DNA of 64,000 bases from Rhodoferax saidenbachensis (GTDB lineage Bacteria; Pseudomonadota; Gammaproteobacteria; Burkholderiales; Burkholderiaceae_C), in contig NZ_CP019239.1 of NCBI RefSeq assembly GCF_001955715.1, positions 3,596,001 through 3,660,000 of the forward strand, given 5' to 3'. Under the pieces are notes generated by a model that was not told the DNA's origin, made no database searches, and was given only the letters and a program-made list of their open reading frames with translations. The translations under genes were made by a program, and so were the position numbers. Positions 19,526-29,986 of this stretch are shown in pieces; position 1 is the first letter of the stretch, and each line of letters opens with the position of its first letter.

Positions 19526-20590
19526 CTACACCAGCGATTGCTCCAGCCCCTGCAACAGGATGTCCTTGGGCAGATCAATACCGATAAAGACCATTTTGCT
19601 GCATTTGGTCTCGCCTTCCGACCAGGCCGGGCCCAAATCACTGCCCATGAGCTGGTGCACGCCCTGGAAGATCACTTTGCGCTCGGTGCCCTTCATATAG
19701 AGCACACCCTTGTAACGCAGCATGCGTGGACCGTAGATGTTGACGATGGCCCCCAGGAAGTCTTCCAGTTTGGCAGCGTCAAAGGGGCGCTCGGACTTGA
19801 AGACAAAACTTTTGACATCGTCGTCATGGTGATGGTGGTGGCCATGCCCATGGTCGTCGTGGCTGTGCGACGGGTGGTCGCAATGTTCACCGTGCTCATG
19901 GTCGTGGTGGTCATGCCCATGGTCGTGGCTGTCATCCTTGAGGAAGTCGGGATCGATGTCCAGCTTGGCGTTCAGGTTGAAGCCGCGCAGGTCAAACACC
20001 TCTGACAGGGCCACGTCACCAAAGTGCACCGCCCGTTGGGGTGCACGCGGGTTCATGTGTTTGATGCGGTGCATCAGCGCGTCGAGGTCGTCCTTGGACA
20101 CCAAGTCAGCCTTGCTGATGAAAATCTGGTCGGCAAAACCGATCTGGCGGCGCGCTTCCTGGCGGTCGTTGAGCTGCTGCACGGCGTGTTTGGCGTCGAC
20201 CAGCGTCAGGATGGAGTCCAGCAGGTAGCTCTCGGCGATCTCGTCGTCCATGAAAAAGGTTTGTGCCACGGGGCCGGGATCGGCCACGCCCGTGGTCTCG
20301 ATCACCACGCGCTCAAAGTCCAGCTCGCCCTTGCGTTTCTTCTCAGCCAGGTCTTTCAGGGTGGTGCGCAGATCTTCGCGGATGGTGCAGCAGACGCAGC
20401 CGTTGCTCATCTGGATGATCTGCTCATTGGTGTCGCTCACCAGAATGTCGCTGTCGATGTTTTCCTCACCGAACTCGTTTTCAATAACGGCGATTTTCTG
20501 GCCATGGGCCTCGGCGAGCACGCGTTTGAGGAGCGTGGTTTTACCGGAGCCGAGAAAACCCGTAAGGATGGTGGCAGGAATCAAGCTCAT
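19526..20590 (-). CDS. COG0523-family GTPase (CobW/YjiA-like metallochaperone)
   Basis: G3E P-loop GTPase of the family that delivers metal, often zinc or cobalt, to client proteins. 354 residues from ATG 20590 (a TTG four codons earlier is less likely). Walker A ILTGFLGSGKTTLLKRVL, the family metal motif GCVCC within MSNGCVCCTIREDL, switch ETTGVADPGPV, and SKADLV (NKxD equivalent) are present. A His/Asp-rich loop (HDHGHDHHDHEHGEHCDHPS and more) separates the GTPase from the CobW C-terminal domain, indicating metal storage or binding. It precedes a zinc-finger-less dksA, a pairing also known in zinc-starvation loci of Pseudomonas; no Zur box was identified. Confidence 0.9.
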   Translation of the reverse strand: MSLIPATILTGFLGSGKTTLLKRVLAEAHGQKIAVIENEFGEENIDSDILVSDTNEQIIQMSNGCVCCTIREDLRTTLKDLAEKKRKGELDFERVVIETTGVADPGPVAQTFFMDDEIAESYLLDSILTLVDAKHAVQQLNDRQEARRQIGFADQIFISKADLVSKDDLDALMHRIKHMNPRAPQRAVHFGDVALSEVFDLRGFNLNAKLDIDPDFLKDDSHDHGHDHHDHEHGEHCDHPSHSHDDHGHGHHHHHDDDVKSFVFKSERPFDAAKLEDFLGAIVNIYGPRMLRYKGVLYMKGTERKVIFQGVHQLMGSDLGPAWSEGETKCSKMVFIGIDLPKDILLQGLEQSLV

Positions 20591-20636
20591 CGTGGAATCC
20601 AAAATTCAGCAGGTGGGGAGTGTAGCGGTCTATTCA

Positions 20637-20686
20637 AGCCCCCCGCTCTGGGGGGCTCTTCACCGCCGGACCGTCCCAAGGTGAAG
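20637..20686. repeat. Two tandem hairpins between rlmI and the COG0523 gene
   Basis: First hairpin AGCCCCCC/GGGGGGCT (20637-20644 with 20650-20657), second CTTCACC/GGTGAAG (20658-20664 with 20680-20686). Composition and the CTTGGGACGGTCCGGCGG block on the minus strand suggest a diverged relative of the GC-rich repeat at 14728 and 29190. It could attenuate rlmI read-through, but no T-run follows. Confidence 0.5.
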
Positions 20687-20696
20687 GGAGCCACAT

Positions 20697-21878
20697 TCAT
20701 TTGCGCATCACCACCAGCCCCTTCAAATACTCCCCTTCGGGAAAGGCAATGGTCATCGGGTGGTCAGGCGCGCCGCCCATGCGCTCGGTGATGAAGCCGT
20801 CCACCCCCGCGTCCGAGCCCGCAGAGGCCACAATCTTGTGGAACAGGTCCGCGCTGATGCCGCCCGAGCAGGAGTAAGTGAACAACACGCCACCTGGCTC
20901 CAGCAGCTTGAACGCCAGGCGGTTGATGTCCTTGTAGGCCCGTGCGGCGCGCTCGGCGTGCGCCACCGTGGGTGCGAACTTGGGCGGATCAAGCACGATG
21001 GCATCAAAAGTACGGCCCTCGGTGGCGAACTGGCGCAGAGATGCGTTCACGTCGGCGTCCATGAACGTGGCGCGCTCAGGGGCAAAGCCGTTGAGCGCCA
21101 CGTTGGCCTGCGCCTTCTCGATGGCCGGTCCGCTAGAGTCAATCGAGGTCACGTGCGCCGCGCCGCCCGACAACGCCGCCACGGTGAAACCGCCCGTGTA
21201 GCAATAACAGTTCAACACGCGCTGGAACTGCAGGCGCTGCGCCGCATCGGCAAAGCGTTTGCGGCTGTCGCGCTGGTCCAGGTAGAAACCCGTCTTGTGG
21301 CCCTCAGCCACGCTCAGGGCCAGCTTCCAGTTGTGCTCTTGCAGGATCAGGTTGGTCTCGCCGCTGCCACGCAACCAGCCTTTGACCTCGGGCAGCCCCT
21401 CCAGCCCACGGCTGCTGGCGTCGGAGCGCTCGTACAAACGCGTGAGCCCCGTCTCGGCCAGGAGCGCGTCGGCCAGCACATCCTTCCAGCGTTCGGCGCC
21501 CGCAGACGTGAACTGCGCCACCAAGGTGTCGCCATACCGGTCCACGATCAACCCGGGCAGGCCGTCGGATTCGCCGTGGACTAGCCGCACGCCGTCACTT
21601 TTTATGTCAAATCGCCCTCTAGCCCTTATGGATTGTGCGCAAGCAGCTATTAAAAACGGAGCATCTATGCGCTGCTGCTCGTCAAAACTCCAGATCCGCG
21701 CGCGGATTTTTGACGCGGGGCTGAATGCGGCCCAGGCCAGGAACTGACCCTCGGACGACTCCACGCGCACGGTTTCACCAGGATCACCACCGCCGCGCTG
21801 AATCGCCGATTCAAAAATCCAGGGATGGTGACGTAATAGGGAGCGCTCTTTCCCGGCGCGCAGTCTTAGGGTTTTCAT
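20697..21878 (-). CDS. rlmI: 23S rRNA (cytosine(1962)-C(5))-methyltransferase RlmI-like
   Basis: SAM-dependent rRNA m5C methyltransferase. 393 residues, matching E. coli RlmI (396), from ATG 21878. N-terminal PUA-like segment (LRLRAGKERSLLRHHPWIFE), RlmI-type middle segment GESDGLPGLIVDRYGDTLV, Rossmann methylase motif VLNCYCYTGGFTVAALSGG, catalytic-loop motifs VLDPPKF and FTYSCSGGIS. A copy of the ~57-bp repeat encodes DAPFLIAACAQSIRARGRFD in the variable region before GESDG. Transcribed towards the COG0523 gene. Confidence 0.93.
   Translation of the reverse strand: MKTLRLRAGKERSLLRHHPWIFESAIQRGGGDPGETVRVESSEGQFLAWAAFSPASKIRARIWSFDEQQRIDAPFLIAACAQSIRARGRFDIKSDGVRLVHGESDGLPGLIVDRYGDTLVAQFTSAGAERWKDVLADALLAETGLTRLYERSDASSRGLEGLPEVKGWLRGSGETNLILQEHNWKLALSVAEGHKTGFYLDQRDSRKRFADAAQRLQFQRVLNCYCYTGGFTVAALSGGAAHVTSIDSSGPAIEKAQANVALNGFAPERATFMDADVNASLRQFATEGRTFDAIVLDPPKFAPTVAHAERAARAYKDINRLAFKLLEPGGVLFTYSCSGGISADLFHKIVASAGSDAGVDGFITERMGGAPDHPMTIAFPEGEYLKGLVVMRK
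21609..21665 (-). repeat. ~57-bp dispersed repeat, copy 4 (inside rlmI)
   Basis: Minus-strand reading shows GATGCTCCG, TAGCTGCTTGCGCACAATCC and AAGGGCTAGAGGGCGATTT. One of the closest copies to the apparent consensus. Translated as DAPFLIAACAQSIRARGRFD, the same frame as the murD copy. Confidence 0.85.
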
Positions 21879-22018
21879 AGGGCGATTGTGCGCCACGAGC
21901 GGCTGTGGCAGTCGTACAGTCAGCCGGGTGCGGACTCGCATAGGCAGCACAAATTTCTGCTGCAGGCACAACGGCGGTGCTATTCTTTTCGGACCGATAA
22001 AAAAGGTTGGATGTCACT

Positions 22019-23572
22019 ATGAACTTCAATGACATGAAACTATCCACCCGTCTTGCCATGGGCTTCTCGGTGCTGGTGGCCATCGTCGCCTTCATGGCGG
22101 GCTTCGGAATCTACGAAGTCAAAATCACGAACGCGTCCATAGGGACCATCTACAACGACCGGGTGGTCCCCCTCAAACAGCTCAAGATCGTGTCGGACAT
22201 GTACGCTGTCAACATCGTGGACAGCGCCAACAAGGTCGGCGCCGGCATCCTGGACCCCAAGGCGGCCCTGGCCCTGGTCAGCGCGAGTACCGGCACCATC
22301 AAGGAGCAGTGGAGCGCCTACATCGCCACCGAGCTCACCGCCGAGGAAAAAACCGGCGTTGACAAAGTGACGGCCATGATGGCCAAGGCAGACCCCGTGG
22401 TGGCCAGCCTGCGCGCCGCGCTGGAAGCGGGCGACAAGGACAAGGTGGTCAGCCTGATCAAGCCGATTTATGAGGCCATCGACCCGCTGACCAATGAAGT
22501 CGGCGATCTGGTCGATATCCAGTTGACTGAAGCCAAATCCGCCTATGACCGATCCAGCATCCAGTACAGCAACACGCTGACACTGTTCACCGTCCTGGTG
22601 GTACTGGCCATCGCCCTTGGCATCGCGATTGGTTGGATGCTGGTCCGGGCGATCACCGTCCCCCTGAACCAGGTCGTGAACATCGCCAGCAGCGTAGCTG
22701 CCGGCGACCTGACCATGGACATCGACAACTCCGGACGTAGCGAAACCGGCCTGGTGCTGGCCGCCCTCAGCGACATGCAAGGCAGCCTGGTGAATGTGGT
22801 GTCCACAGTGCGCGCCGGCTCGGAAGGTGTGGCCGCGGCCAGCTCCGAAATCGCCCTGGGCAACCACGACCTCTCTGCCCGCACAGAACAACAGGCCAGC
22901 GCGCTTGAAGAAACCGCCGCGAGCATGGAAGAGCTCAGCGCCACGGTCAAACAAAACGCCGACTCGGCCAGCCAGGCCAACCAATTGGCCAGGAGCGCCT
23001 CCACCGTCGCCATCAAGGGCGGCACCGTCGTCGGCCAGGTGGTCGAGACGATGAAGGGCATCAACGAATCCAGCCGCAAAATCAGCGACATCATCAGCGT
23101 GATCGACGGCATCGCCTTCCAGACCAACATCCTGGCGCTGAATGCTGCCGTCGAAGCGGCCCGCGCCGGTGAGCAAGGCCGCGGATTTGCGGTGGTGGCC
23201 AGTGAAGTCCGCTCCCTGGCCGGTCGCTCTGCCGAAGCCGCCAAGGAGATCAAGAACCTGATCAACACCAGCGTGGACCGTGTGGAACAAGGCTCCACCC
23301 TGGTGGACCAGGCCGGCGTCACCATGACCGAGGTGGTCAGCAGCATCCAACGTGTGACCGACATCATGGGTGAGATCACTGCCGCCAGCAACGAACAGGC
23401 CATGGGCGTGCAGCAAGTGGGCGAAGCGGTGATGCAGATGGACCAGGCCACGCAGCAGAACGCGGCGTTGGTGGAAGAGATGGCGGCAGCCGCTTCCAGC
23501 CTGAAAAACCTGGCCGCCGAGCAGGTGGCCGCAGTCGCCGTATTCAAGCTGCCAGGCGGTCGCCGGTCTTGA
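22019..23572 (+). CDS. Methyl-accepting chemotaxis protein
   Basis: Inner-membrane chemoreceptor. 517 residues from ATG 22019. TM1 at about 12-33, a ~150-residue periplasmic region of four-helix-bundle (4HB_MCP) type, TM2 [20 protein letters not shown] near 185-205, HAMP segment ([20 protein letters not shown]), then the cytoplasmic helical hairpin. Its tip, [20 protein letters not shown] followed by [18 protein letters not shown], is the invariant CheA/CheW contact region. No C-terminal NWETF-type pentapeptide for CheR/CheB docking. Ligand unknown. No che genes are near, but a hybrid kinase follows 28 nt downstream. Confidence 0.95.
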   Translation: MNFNDMKLSTRLAMGFSVLVAIVAFMAGFGIYEVKITNASIGTIYNDRVVPLKQLKIVSDMYAVNIVDSANKVGAGILDPKAALALVSASTGTIKEQWSAYIATELTAEEKTGVDKVTAMMAKADPVVASLRAALEAGDKDKVVSLIKPIYEAIDPLTNEVGDLVDIQLTEAKSAYDRSSIQYSNTLTLFTVLVVLAIALGIAIGWMLVRAITVPLNQVVNIASSVAAGDLTMDIDNSGRSETGLVLAALSDMQGSLVNVVSTVRAGSEGVAAASSEIALGNHDLSARTEQQASALEETAASMEELSATVKQNADSASQANQLARSASTVAIKGGTVVGQVVETMKGINESSRKISDIISVIDGIAFQTNILALNAAVEAARAGEQGRGFAVVASEVRSLAGRSAEAAKEIKNLINTSVDRVEQGSTLVDQAGVTMTEVVSSIQRVTDIMGEITAASNEQAMGVQQVGEAVMQMDQATQQNAALVEEMAAAASSLKNLAAEQVAAVAVFKLPGGRRS

Positions 23573-23600
23573 TCCCCCTTCTGCAGAGGCGCCGTGCCCA

Positions 23601-26600
23601 GTGACCACTGACTTGTTACGCCGATTCAAGGTAGGCCACCGCCTGCGCCTGCTCATCATCATCTTCTCCCTGGGGCTGCTGGCCTACGGCTTCTGGTCTT
23701 TCCGCACGCTCAACCAACTCAAGGTGGGTGGCCCCATCTTCCAGCGCATTGAGAGCAGCCAGATCCTGGTCTCCGATGTGCTGCCGCCCCCGGCCTACAT
23801 CATCGAGTCCTACCTGGTGTGCCTGCAGCTCACCACCGCAGTGGACGGCATGAAACAGGGCGTGCTGATAGACCGCCTGAAAAAACTGGAACAGGACTAC
23901 CAGCAACGCCACGAATTCTGGCTTAAGGCCAACCTGGAGGATGCGCTGGCGGATGCTCTGCTCAAACAGGCCTACGCACCGGCCCTGGCTTTCTACGGTT
24001 TGGCCTCCAAGGAGTTTTTGCCAGCCTTGTACCTGAATGACCGACCGCGCATGGAGCGGGCGCTGGCCCAGATGACCCGGCACTATGAGAACCACCGCGC
24101 AGCCATCGACAAGGTGGTGGTCATGGCCAAGGAGCGCGCGGCGCTGGACGAGGAAAAGGCACGCGCACAGATTGACCACGCAACCAAACTGCAACTGGCC
24201 ATCCTGTTCGGCACACTGGCGGCCGCCATCGCCGTATCGGCGCTGATCCGGCGCAGCATCCTGTCCCCGCTGCGCCAGGCGGTCCATATCGCACGCAGCG
24301 TGGCCGCAGGCGACTTCCAGATCCAGGACACCGAGCCCTATGCCGACGAGGCGGGGCAACTGCTGGCAGCCCTGCGGGAGATGAGCGACGGCCTGCACAC
24401 CTCGATGGTGGCGCTGGAATGTGAGGAAATCAACTCACGCCAGGCCAAGGAGATGCTGGAGCGCCTGATCGACACCGCCAGCGTCATGGTGGTGGGGGTG
24501 GACTCGCATGGTTGCGTGAGCATCTTCAACACGGCGGCAGAAGAAGGAACCGGCTACCAGCGCAGCGAGGTGATGGGCAAGAAGTGGGCACAACTGCCGC
24601 TGCTGCCCGTGCCCGCAGTCTGGCAAATGCGCACCTTCAGTGACATCGCCGCCGACGTGCCGCAATCGCAGACGCAGGACATCCTGACCAAAGCCGGCGA
24701 GCGGCGCATGATCGCCTGGCGCAACAGCGTGCAGTCGGCCACCCAGGACTCCCGCGTGGCGCTGATCTCTTTCGGGCTGGACGCCACCGAACGCATCCGC
24801 GCCGAAGAAGCCATGCTGGAAGCCAAGCGCCTGGCCGAGGCCGCCAACCAGAGCAAGAGCGATTTCCTGGCCAACATGAGCCACGAAATCCGCACCCCCA
24901 TGAATGCCGTGCTCGGCATGACGGGCCTCGCCCTGCGCACCGAGTTGACGCCCAAACAACGCAACTACCTGGAGAAAGCCAACACCGCCGCCCAGGGCTT
25001 GCTGGGCATCATCAACGACGTACTCGACTTCTCCAAGATCGAGGCCGGAAAACTCCACTTTGAGCAGCGTAATTTCTCGCTCGAACATGCGCTGGAGCAT
25101 CTGGCAGCTGTCTCGGTACTCAAAGCCCAGGACAAGGGACTGGAGCTGCTGTTCGACGTGGCGCCCGAAGTGCCCACTGAACTGGTGGGTGACGAACTGC
25201 GCCTGGGCCAGGTGCTGCTCAATTTGATGAACAACGCGATCAAGTTCACGCACCAGGGCGAAATCCGCCTGCGTGTGAAGTGTCTGGAAAAAAGCGCGCA
25301 AAGCGCCATGCTGCGCTTTGAGGTGCAGGACACCGGTATCGGCATTTCACCCGAACAAATTGCCAAGCTGTTCACGGCCTTTGTACAGGCAGACTCCTCC
25401 ACCACACGGCAGTACGGCGGGACCGGCCTGGGCCTGACCATCACCCGCCGGCTGGTGGAGATGATGGAAGGCAAGGTCTGGGTCGAGAGTGAAGTGGGCG
25501 TGGGTAGCCGTTTCTTCTTTACCGCGCGCCTGGGACTGCAGGCCCAACAAAAAGACAACACCCCCGCCGAAAATCCGGCCCTGCGCAAACTGCGGGTGCT
25601 GGTGGTGGACGACAACGGCAGCGCGCGCGAGATTTTGTCCGGCATCATTGATTCGTTGCACCTGCAGGTGCACTCGGTCGCCGATGGTGCCAGCGCCATC
25701 GCCGAGCTGCAATCCGCACAACAACTCGGCCACCCCTACCACCTGGTGCTGATGGATTGGCAGATGCCCGGCATGGACGGCGTGGAAACCATTCGCCGTA
25801 TCCGCAGCAACGAAGGCATTTCCGAAACCCTGGCCACCGTGATGGTCACCGCCTACAGCCGCGACGATTTGATCGAAAAGGCCAGCGACGTCCGTATTGA
25901 CGGCATTCTGGAAAAACCGGTCAACCCCTCGGCCGTGCTCAACACGATTTCCCTGGCACTGGGCCACACCCGCCAGATCGCCAGCCCCCCCCTGCGCCGG
26001 GCCACCTACGAGGCCATGGCCGCCCAGTTGCGGGGCGCCCATGTGCTGCTGGTGGAAGACAACGAAGTCAACCAGGAGCTGGCCACCGAAATCCTGACCG
26101 AGGCGGGCTTGACGGTGGACCTGGCCAGCGATGGCGCCCAGGCCGTCGATAAGGTCGCAAAAAACGCCTACGACGCTGTATTGATGGACTGGCAAATGCC
26201 GGTGATGGACGGCTTTGAGGCCACCCGGCGCATCCGTTCCGACCCGCGGTTTGCCGACCTGCCCATCCTGGCCATGACGGCCAACGCCATGGCCGGTGAC
26301 CGCGAGAAATGCTTGGCCGTGGGCATGAACGACCACATCTCCAAACCCATCGTGGTGGAGCTGTTGCTGGAAACCCTGCTGCGCTGGATGCGCCCCGGGC
26401 GCGTCAACGCGACACAGACAACACCTTCGGTAGCCGCCGCACCAACCGCCGCCAACGCGCAGCCCCTGCCCGACTTGCCGGGGGTGGATGTGCGTGGCGC
26501 CCTGCAGCGCCTGCGCGGCAACCAGGCGCAGTACCGCCGCCTGCTGGACCGCTTCACCCAGGGCCACGCCCACACCGTGCAGGACATCCGCAGCGCCATG

Positions 26601-27119
26601 AACCGCGATGACTTTGACAGCGCCCACCGCCTGGCCCACACGCTCAAAGGCCTGGCCGCCAACATCGGCGCCGATTCTCTGGTGCAGGCAGCGCAGGCCC
26701 TGGAAAACGCCCTGAAACAAGGCGCCTCCAGCAACGCCTACGCACTGGTGGGGTCGCTGGTGCAACCCCTGGAGTTGCTGCACCGCGCGATTGCGGCCCT
26801 GCCATCCATGGAGACGCCACCACCCCATGGCACAGACCTTGCACAGCCTTTGACAGCGCAAGACCGCGCCGCCTTGCAGGCGCAGTTGCGCACCATGGCG
26901 GAGTTGCTGGGCCAAGATGACAGCGCGGCAGCCAAGCTGGTAGCGCCCCTGACCGCACTGCTGCAAGGTCGCGTGACTGCGTCGGCACTCAACCGATGGG
27001 CTGATCTGGTGCGACAGTATGAGTTTGAAGGTGCGCTGGAAGCGCTCCAGGTTCTGGAAGGGGAGTTGGACAAGCACGATGGGGATACCCCACTTGAGAA
27101 AGGCCCCGCTGCGCCATGA
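23601..27119 (+). CDS. Hybrid sensor histidine kinase (HAMP-PAS-HisKA-HATPase-REC-REC-Hpt)
   Basis: Multi-step phosphorelay kinase, 1172 residues, start GTG 23601 (weak AGAGG upstream; start uncertain by a few codons). Order: TM1 about 16-34, periplasmic sensor region, TM2 about 195-213, HAMP, PAS ([20 protein letters not shown]), HisKA with [20 protein letters not shown], HATPase with [10 protein letters not shown] and [16 protein letters not shown], receiver 1 ([27 protein letters not shown]), receiver 2 ([27 protein letters not shown]), then an Hpt domain with [14 protein letters not shown]. All phosphotransfer residues appear present. Its end overlaps the next gene by 4 nt, pointing to the HD-GYP regulator as a co-expressed partner. 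Confidence 0.95.
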   Translation: MTTDLLRRFKVGHRLRLLIIIFSLGLLAYGFWSFRTLNQLKVGGPIFQRIESSQILVSDVLPPPAYIIESYLVCLQLTTAVDGMKQGVLIDRLKKLEQDYQQRHEFWLKANLEDALADALLKQAYAPALAFYGLASKEFLPALYLNDRPRMERALAQMTRHYENHRAAIDKVVVMAKERAALDEEKARAQIDHATKLQLAILFGTLAAAIAVSALIRRSILSPLRQAVHIARSVAAGDFQIQDTEPYADEAGQLLAALREMSDGLHTSMVALECEEINSRQAKEMLERLIDTASVMVVGVDSHGCVSIFNTAAEEGTGYQRSEVMGKKWAQLPLLPVPAVWQMRTFSDIAADVPQSQTQDILTKAGERRMIAWRNSVQSATQDSRVALISFGLDATERIRAEEAMLEAKRLAEAANQSKSDFLANMSHEIRTPMNAVLGMTGLALRTELTPKQRNYLEKANTAAQGLLGIINDVLDFSKIEAGKLHFEQRNFSLEHALEHLAAVSVLKAQDKGLELLFDVAPEVPTELVGDELRLGQVLLNLMNNAIKFTHQGEIRLRVKCLEKSAQSAMLRFEVQDTGIGISPEQIAKLFTAFVQADSSTTRQYGGTGLGLTITRRLVEMMEGKVWVESEVGVGSRFFFTARLGLQAQQKDNTPAENPALRKLRVLVVDDNGSAREILSGIIDSLHLQVHSVADGASAIAELQSAQQLGHPYHLVLMDWQMPGMDGVETIRRIRSNEGISETLATVMVTAYSRDDLIEKASDVRIDGILEKPVNPSAVLNTISLALGHTRQIASPPLRRATYEAMAAQLRGAHVLLVEDNEVNQELATEILTEAGLTVDLASDGAQAVDKVAKNAYDAVLMDWQMPVMDGFEATRRIRSDPRFADLPILAMTANAMAGDREKCLAVGMNDHISKPIVVELLLETLLRWMRPGRVNATQTTPSVAAAPTAANAQPLPDLPGVDVRGALQRLRGNQAQYRRLLDRFTQGHAHTVQDIRSAMNRDDFDSAHRLAHTLKGLAANIGADSLVQAAQALENALKQGASSNAYALVGSLVQPLELLHRAIAALPSMETPPPHGTDLAQPLTAQDRAALQAQLRTMAELLGQDDSAAAKLVAPLTALLQGRVTASALNRWADLVRQYEFEGALEALQVLEGELDKHDGDTPLEKGPAAP

Positions 27120-28201
27120 CAGCCCATCAGTCTCCCCACACCTTGTTGGTGGTCGATGACGCGCCGGAAAACATAGACCTGCTGTGTGCCATTCTGGAAC
27201 CCCACTACAACCTCAAGATCGCCACCCATGGCGAGAAGGCGCTCAAGATCGTCCTGTCGGACACACCGCCTGACCTGATCCTGCTGGACATCGTGATGCC
27301 TGGCATGGACGGCTACGAGGTCTGCAAACGCATCAAGGCGCACCCGGAGCGCCACCACATTCCCATCATGTTTGTCACGGCCAAGGAGCAGCAGGAAGAC
27401 GAAGAGCTGGGGCTGACCCTGGGTGCAGAGGACTACATCACCAAACCCTTCAGCGCGCCCATCGTGCTGGCCCGTGTTCGCACCCATCTGGCCCTGTACG
27501 ACCAAACACGTGAACTGGAACGCCGCGTCAACGAACGCACCCGTGAACTGCAGGACTCGCGCCTGGAGATTCTCAGGCGCCTGGGGCGTGCCGCCGAATT
27601 CCGCGACAACGAAACCGGACACCATGTACTGCGCATGTCGCACTACTCACGTTTGATAGCGCTGGCCGCGGGCCTGGGTGAAGCCTTTGCAGAGCAGCTT
27701 TTCCGGGCTGCCCCGATGCATGACATCGGCAAGATTGGTACGCCCGATTACGTCCTGCTCAAGCCTGGCAAACTCGACGCCGACGAGTGGGAGATCATGA
27801 AGCTGCATGTCAATATGGGCGCGGAAATCCTGGGGGACCATCCGGACGAGTTGCTGTCCATGGCACGCACCGTAGCCCTGTCCCACCATGAAAAGTGGGA
27901 TGGGTCTGGCTACCCACTGGGCCTCCAAGGCAAGGAGATCCCCGTAGTGGGGCAAATCGTTGCCATGGCCGACGTGTTTGACGCGCTGAGTTCAGAACGC
28001 CCTTACAAAAAGGCCTGGCCTATTGCCGAGGCGGTCAAGGCCATTGAAGACAGCGCGGGGAGCCATTTCGACCCTGCGCTGATTCCCGCCTTTCGCACGG
28101 CCCTGCCCGAGATGCTGAAGATACGGGAACAGTACACCGAGTCGCCTGTCGCACTGGCCTATCACCCGGCCCGTATGCACAAGCCCGGACAAACGCATTG
28201 A
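27116..28201 (+). CDS. Response regulator with HD-GYP c-di-GMP phosphodiesterase domain (RpfG-like)
   Basis: 361 residues. Receiver domain 9-125 with VVDDAPEN, phosphoacceptor Asp58 in [14 protein letters not shown] and Lys110 (ITKPFSAP); a coiled linker ([20 protein letters not shown]); then HD-GYP with [11 protein letters not shown] (His202-Asp203) and the full signature [16 protein letters not shown]. Such proteins hydrolyse cyclic di-GMP to GMP when phosphorylated. The ATG overlaps the stop of the hybrid kinase (ATGA), so the pair is probably one phosphorelay lowering c-di-GMP in response to the kinase's signal. Confidence 0.95.
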   Translation: MTAHQSPHTLLVVDDAPENIDLLCAILEPHYNLKIATHGEKALKIVLSDTPPDLILLDIVMPGMDGYEVCKRIKAHPERHHIPIMFVTAKEQQEDEELGLTLGAEDYITKPFSAPIVLARVRTHLALYDQTRELERRVNERTRELQDSRLEILRRLGRAAEFRDNETGHHVLRMSHYSRLIALAAGLGEAFAEQLFRAAPMHDIGKIGTPDYVLLKPGKLDADEWEIMKLHVNMGAEILGDHPDELLSMARTVALSHHEKWDGSGYPLGLQGKEIPVVGQIVAMADVFDALSSERPYKKAWPIAEAVKAIEDSAGSHFDPALIPAFRTALPEMLKIREQYTESPVALAYHPARMHKPGQTH

Positions 28202-28219
28202 GGCCCCAGCGCCCCAGGC

Positions 28220-29269
28220 TCAGGGCGCGTCTTCCCGGTTTTTTTTGCGGCCCAACTTTGCACGCGGATGCGCTGCGTCATAGGCCTTGGCAAGGTGCTG
28301 AAAATCCAGCCGCGTATAGACCTGGGTGGTCGTGATGTTGGCATGGCCCAGCAGTTCCTGCACGGCCCGCAAATCCCCACTGCTTTGCAGCATATGACTG
28401 GCAAACGAATGGCGCAGCATGTGCGGGTGCACCGGTGTGGCCATGCCTGCCATCAGGCTGCGCCGCTTGAGCCGTTGCCAGACCGACTGGGCGGTCAGCC
28501 GGGTTCCATTGCGACCGGTAAACAGGGCGCTGGCCGCATCGGCCTGCGTGGCGGCTACGGGTGCCGCCGTTTGTGTGCCGCTGGGGCCGCGCAGCTGAAG
28601 CCAGCGCTCCAGCGCCTGCAACGCCACCTTGCCTACGGGAGCAGTGCGGCGTTTGGAACCCTTGCCCAGTACATGCGCCTCGGCGGCCTGCATGTCGACC
28701 CAGCCGCGTGCCGTGGTGCTGGCCACCACGTCCAGCCCCACCAGCTCGCCCACACGCAGGCCACTGCCGTACAGCAGCTCGACCATGGCCGCATCACGGG
28801 CTTCCAGCCAGGCGTCGTCGTCACTCTGGAAATCGGCAAACTGCACCGCGTCGTCCACGGCCAGTGCCTTGGGCAGGGGTTTGGGGGCTTTGGGGGAGCG
28901 CACATCCTGCACCGGGTTGCTGGCCACCAGCCCCTGGCGCCCCAGCCAGGTGTAAAAGCCACGCCAGCCCGACAGAATCAGCGCAATACCGCGTCCGCTG
29001 CGCCCACCACTGTGCATCTGTGCAACCCAGCGGCGGATATGGTTGTTTTTGACGTCCGGCAGCGCAACCGGGACCTTGGCGGCAAAGCTGCTGAGTTTTT
29101 GCAGATCCAGCGCATAGAGCTCTACCGTGCGCGCGGCCAGCCGTTTCTCGACGCGCACATATTCGAGGTATTTCTCGATCAGGTCTGTCGCCCCCACGCT
29201 TGCCACTGCGTGTGCTGCGCTGCCCCCCGAGGGGGCCTTCGCAACTTGGGGCGGCCCGGCGTTGCTCAT
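28220..29269 (-). CDS. xerC: Site-specific tyrosine recombinase XerC
   Basis: Acts with XerD at dif to resolve chromosome dimers. 349 residues. N-terminal SAM-like domain (IEKYLEYVRVEKRLAARTVE), catalytic domain with Arg in LLYGSGLRVGELVGLD, Lys in VLGKGSKRR, HPHMLRHSFASH, LLGHANITTTQVYTR (Tyr nucleophile). The first 27 residues are encoded by the GC-rich repeat at 29190-29269, whose last bases form the ATG; family members usually begin close to DLIEKYLEY, so a later GTG within the repeat is an alternative start. It is third in dapF-DUF484-xerC, the usual proteobacterial order, and is not a phage integrase. Confidence 0.93.
   Translation of the reverse strand: MSNAGPPQVAKAPSGGSAAHAVASVGATDLIEKYLEYVRVEKRLAARTVELYALDLQKLSSFAAKVPVALPDVKNNHIRRWVAQMHSGGRSGRGIALILSGWRGFYTWLGRQGLVASNPVQDVRSPKAPKPLPKALAVDDAVQFADFQSDDDAWLEARDAAMVELLYGSGLRVGELVGLDVVASTTARGWVDMQAAEAHVLGKGSKRRTAPVGKVALQALERWLQLRGPSGTQTAAPVAATQADAASALFTGRNGTRLTAQSVWQRLKRRSLMAGMATPVHPHMLRHSFASHMLQSSGDLRAVQELLGHANITTTQVYTRLDFQHLAKAYDAAHPRAKLGRKKNREDAP
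29190..29269. repeat. GC-rich palindromic dispersed repeat, copy 2 (xerC N-terminus)
   Basis: Closely matches 14728-14807 over its whole length: GCCCCCACGCTTGCCACTGC, GCTGCCCCCCGAGGGGGCC, ACTTGGGGCGGCCCGGCG. On the minus strand its last bases give the xerC ATG and it encodes the N-terminal residues MSNAGPPQVAKAPSGGSAAH and following. Confidence 0.85.
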
Positions 29270-29287
29270 GCAGCATCACCCACGTTA

Positions 29288-29986
29288 TTACCTCAAGCGA
29301 GACAGCGCCGCACCGGCCAGTTCACCAATGCGGGCCAGGAACTCGGTGCCCATGCCGCTGTTGAAACGGTAGGCATCGCTGGAGGCCAGCACCAGCATGC
29401 CAAAGGCGGGTTCTGCGCTGCCAGCCGGGCCATTGCGCAGGGGGATCAGCGCCAGGGACGCGACCGCCTTGGGGTCTTCCACCCAGTTCACGGCTTCAAA
29501 GCCGGTGTTGAGGCCGCAGAACGGCTCCGTCAGGGACGAGGCAAACACCTTGGCATCGTCGCTCACGCCCTGGGCAATGCCGAGGCCAGCATGTTCGGGC
29601 GCCACATCCCAGAGGCGCAGGCCCACCTGGGGCACGGCGAAGTGCACGGTGAGTTCCAGCACGATTTGCTCGGGCAGCGACAACGCGTCGTTGGACAGCA
29701 ACAGCGTACGGGCCCAGCGCAAAATCTTGTCCGACAGCAGCACGTTTTCATTGCCGTTGCGGATCATCTCCATCATGCGCTGCTCCAGCAGCTTGATCTT
29801 CTCGCGCAGCATCTCGGCCTGGCGCTCCTGCAGGCTCACCGCGCGGTGGCTGTGCGGGCTGGTGAACTGCACCGCGGCCAACAACTCGGCGTGGCGCTGG
29901 AAGAAGTCCGGCGTATTGGCCAGGTAGTGGGCAATGTCGTCTTCGGTGATGGGGTTGTTCAAGGCGGAATTCTCTGGAGTGGTCAT
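29288..29986 (-). CDS. DUF484 family protein
   Basis: 232 residues, cytoplasmic. N-terminal helix [20 protein letters not shown], then the DUF484 hallmark [20 protein letters not shown] and a GAF-like C-terminal half ([13 protein letters not shown], then [20 protein letters not shown]). The family is found between dapF and xerC in many proteobacteria but its function is not established. The start overlaps the dapF stop (4 nt); 18 nt separate it from xerC. Confidence 0.93.
   Translation of the reverse strand: MTTPENSALNNPITEDDIAHYLANTPDFFQRHAELLAAVQFTSPHSHRAVSLQERQAEMLREKIKLLEQRMMEMIRNGNENVLLSDKILRWARTLLLSNDALSLPEQIVLELTVHFAVPQVGLRLWDVAPEHAGLGIAQGVSDDAKVFASSLTEPFCGLNTGFEAVNWVEDPKAVASLALIPLRNGPAGSAEPAFGMLVLASSDAYRFNSGMGTEFLARIGELAGAALSRLR

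Noticed and set aside
22040-23662. 540-codon frame on the minus strand
   Set aside because: Antisense to the chemoreceptor gene; composition is His/Gly/Asp-rich as expected from the reverse of its codons, with no domain.
25347-27077. 576-codon frame on the minus strand
   Set aside because: Antisense to the hybrid kinase; no recognisable domain, no start signal.
28220-29269. Tyrosine recombinase as sign of an integrated element
   Set aside because: It lies in the conserved dapF-DUF484-xerC order and has XerC length and motifs, with no att sites or phage genes nearby.
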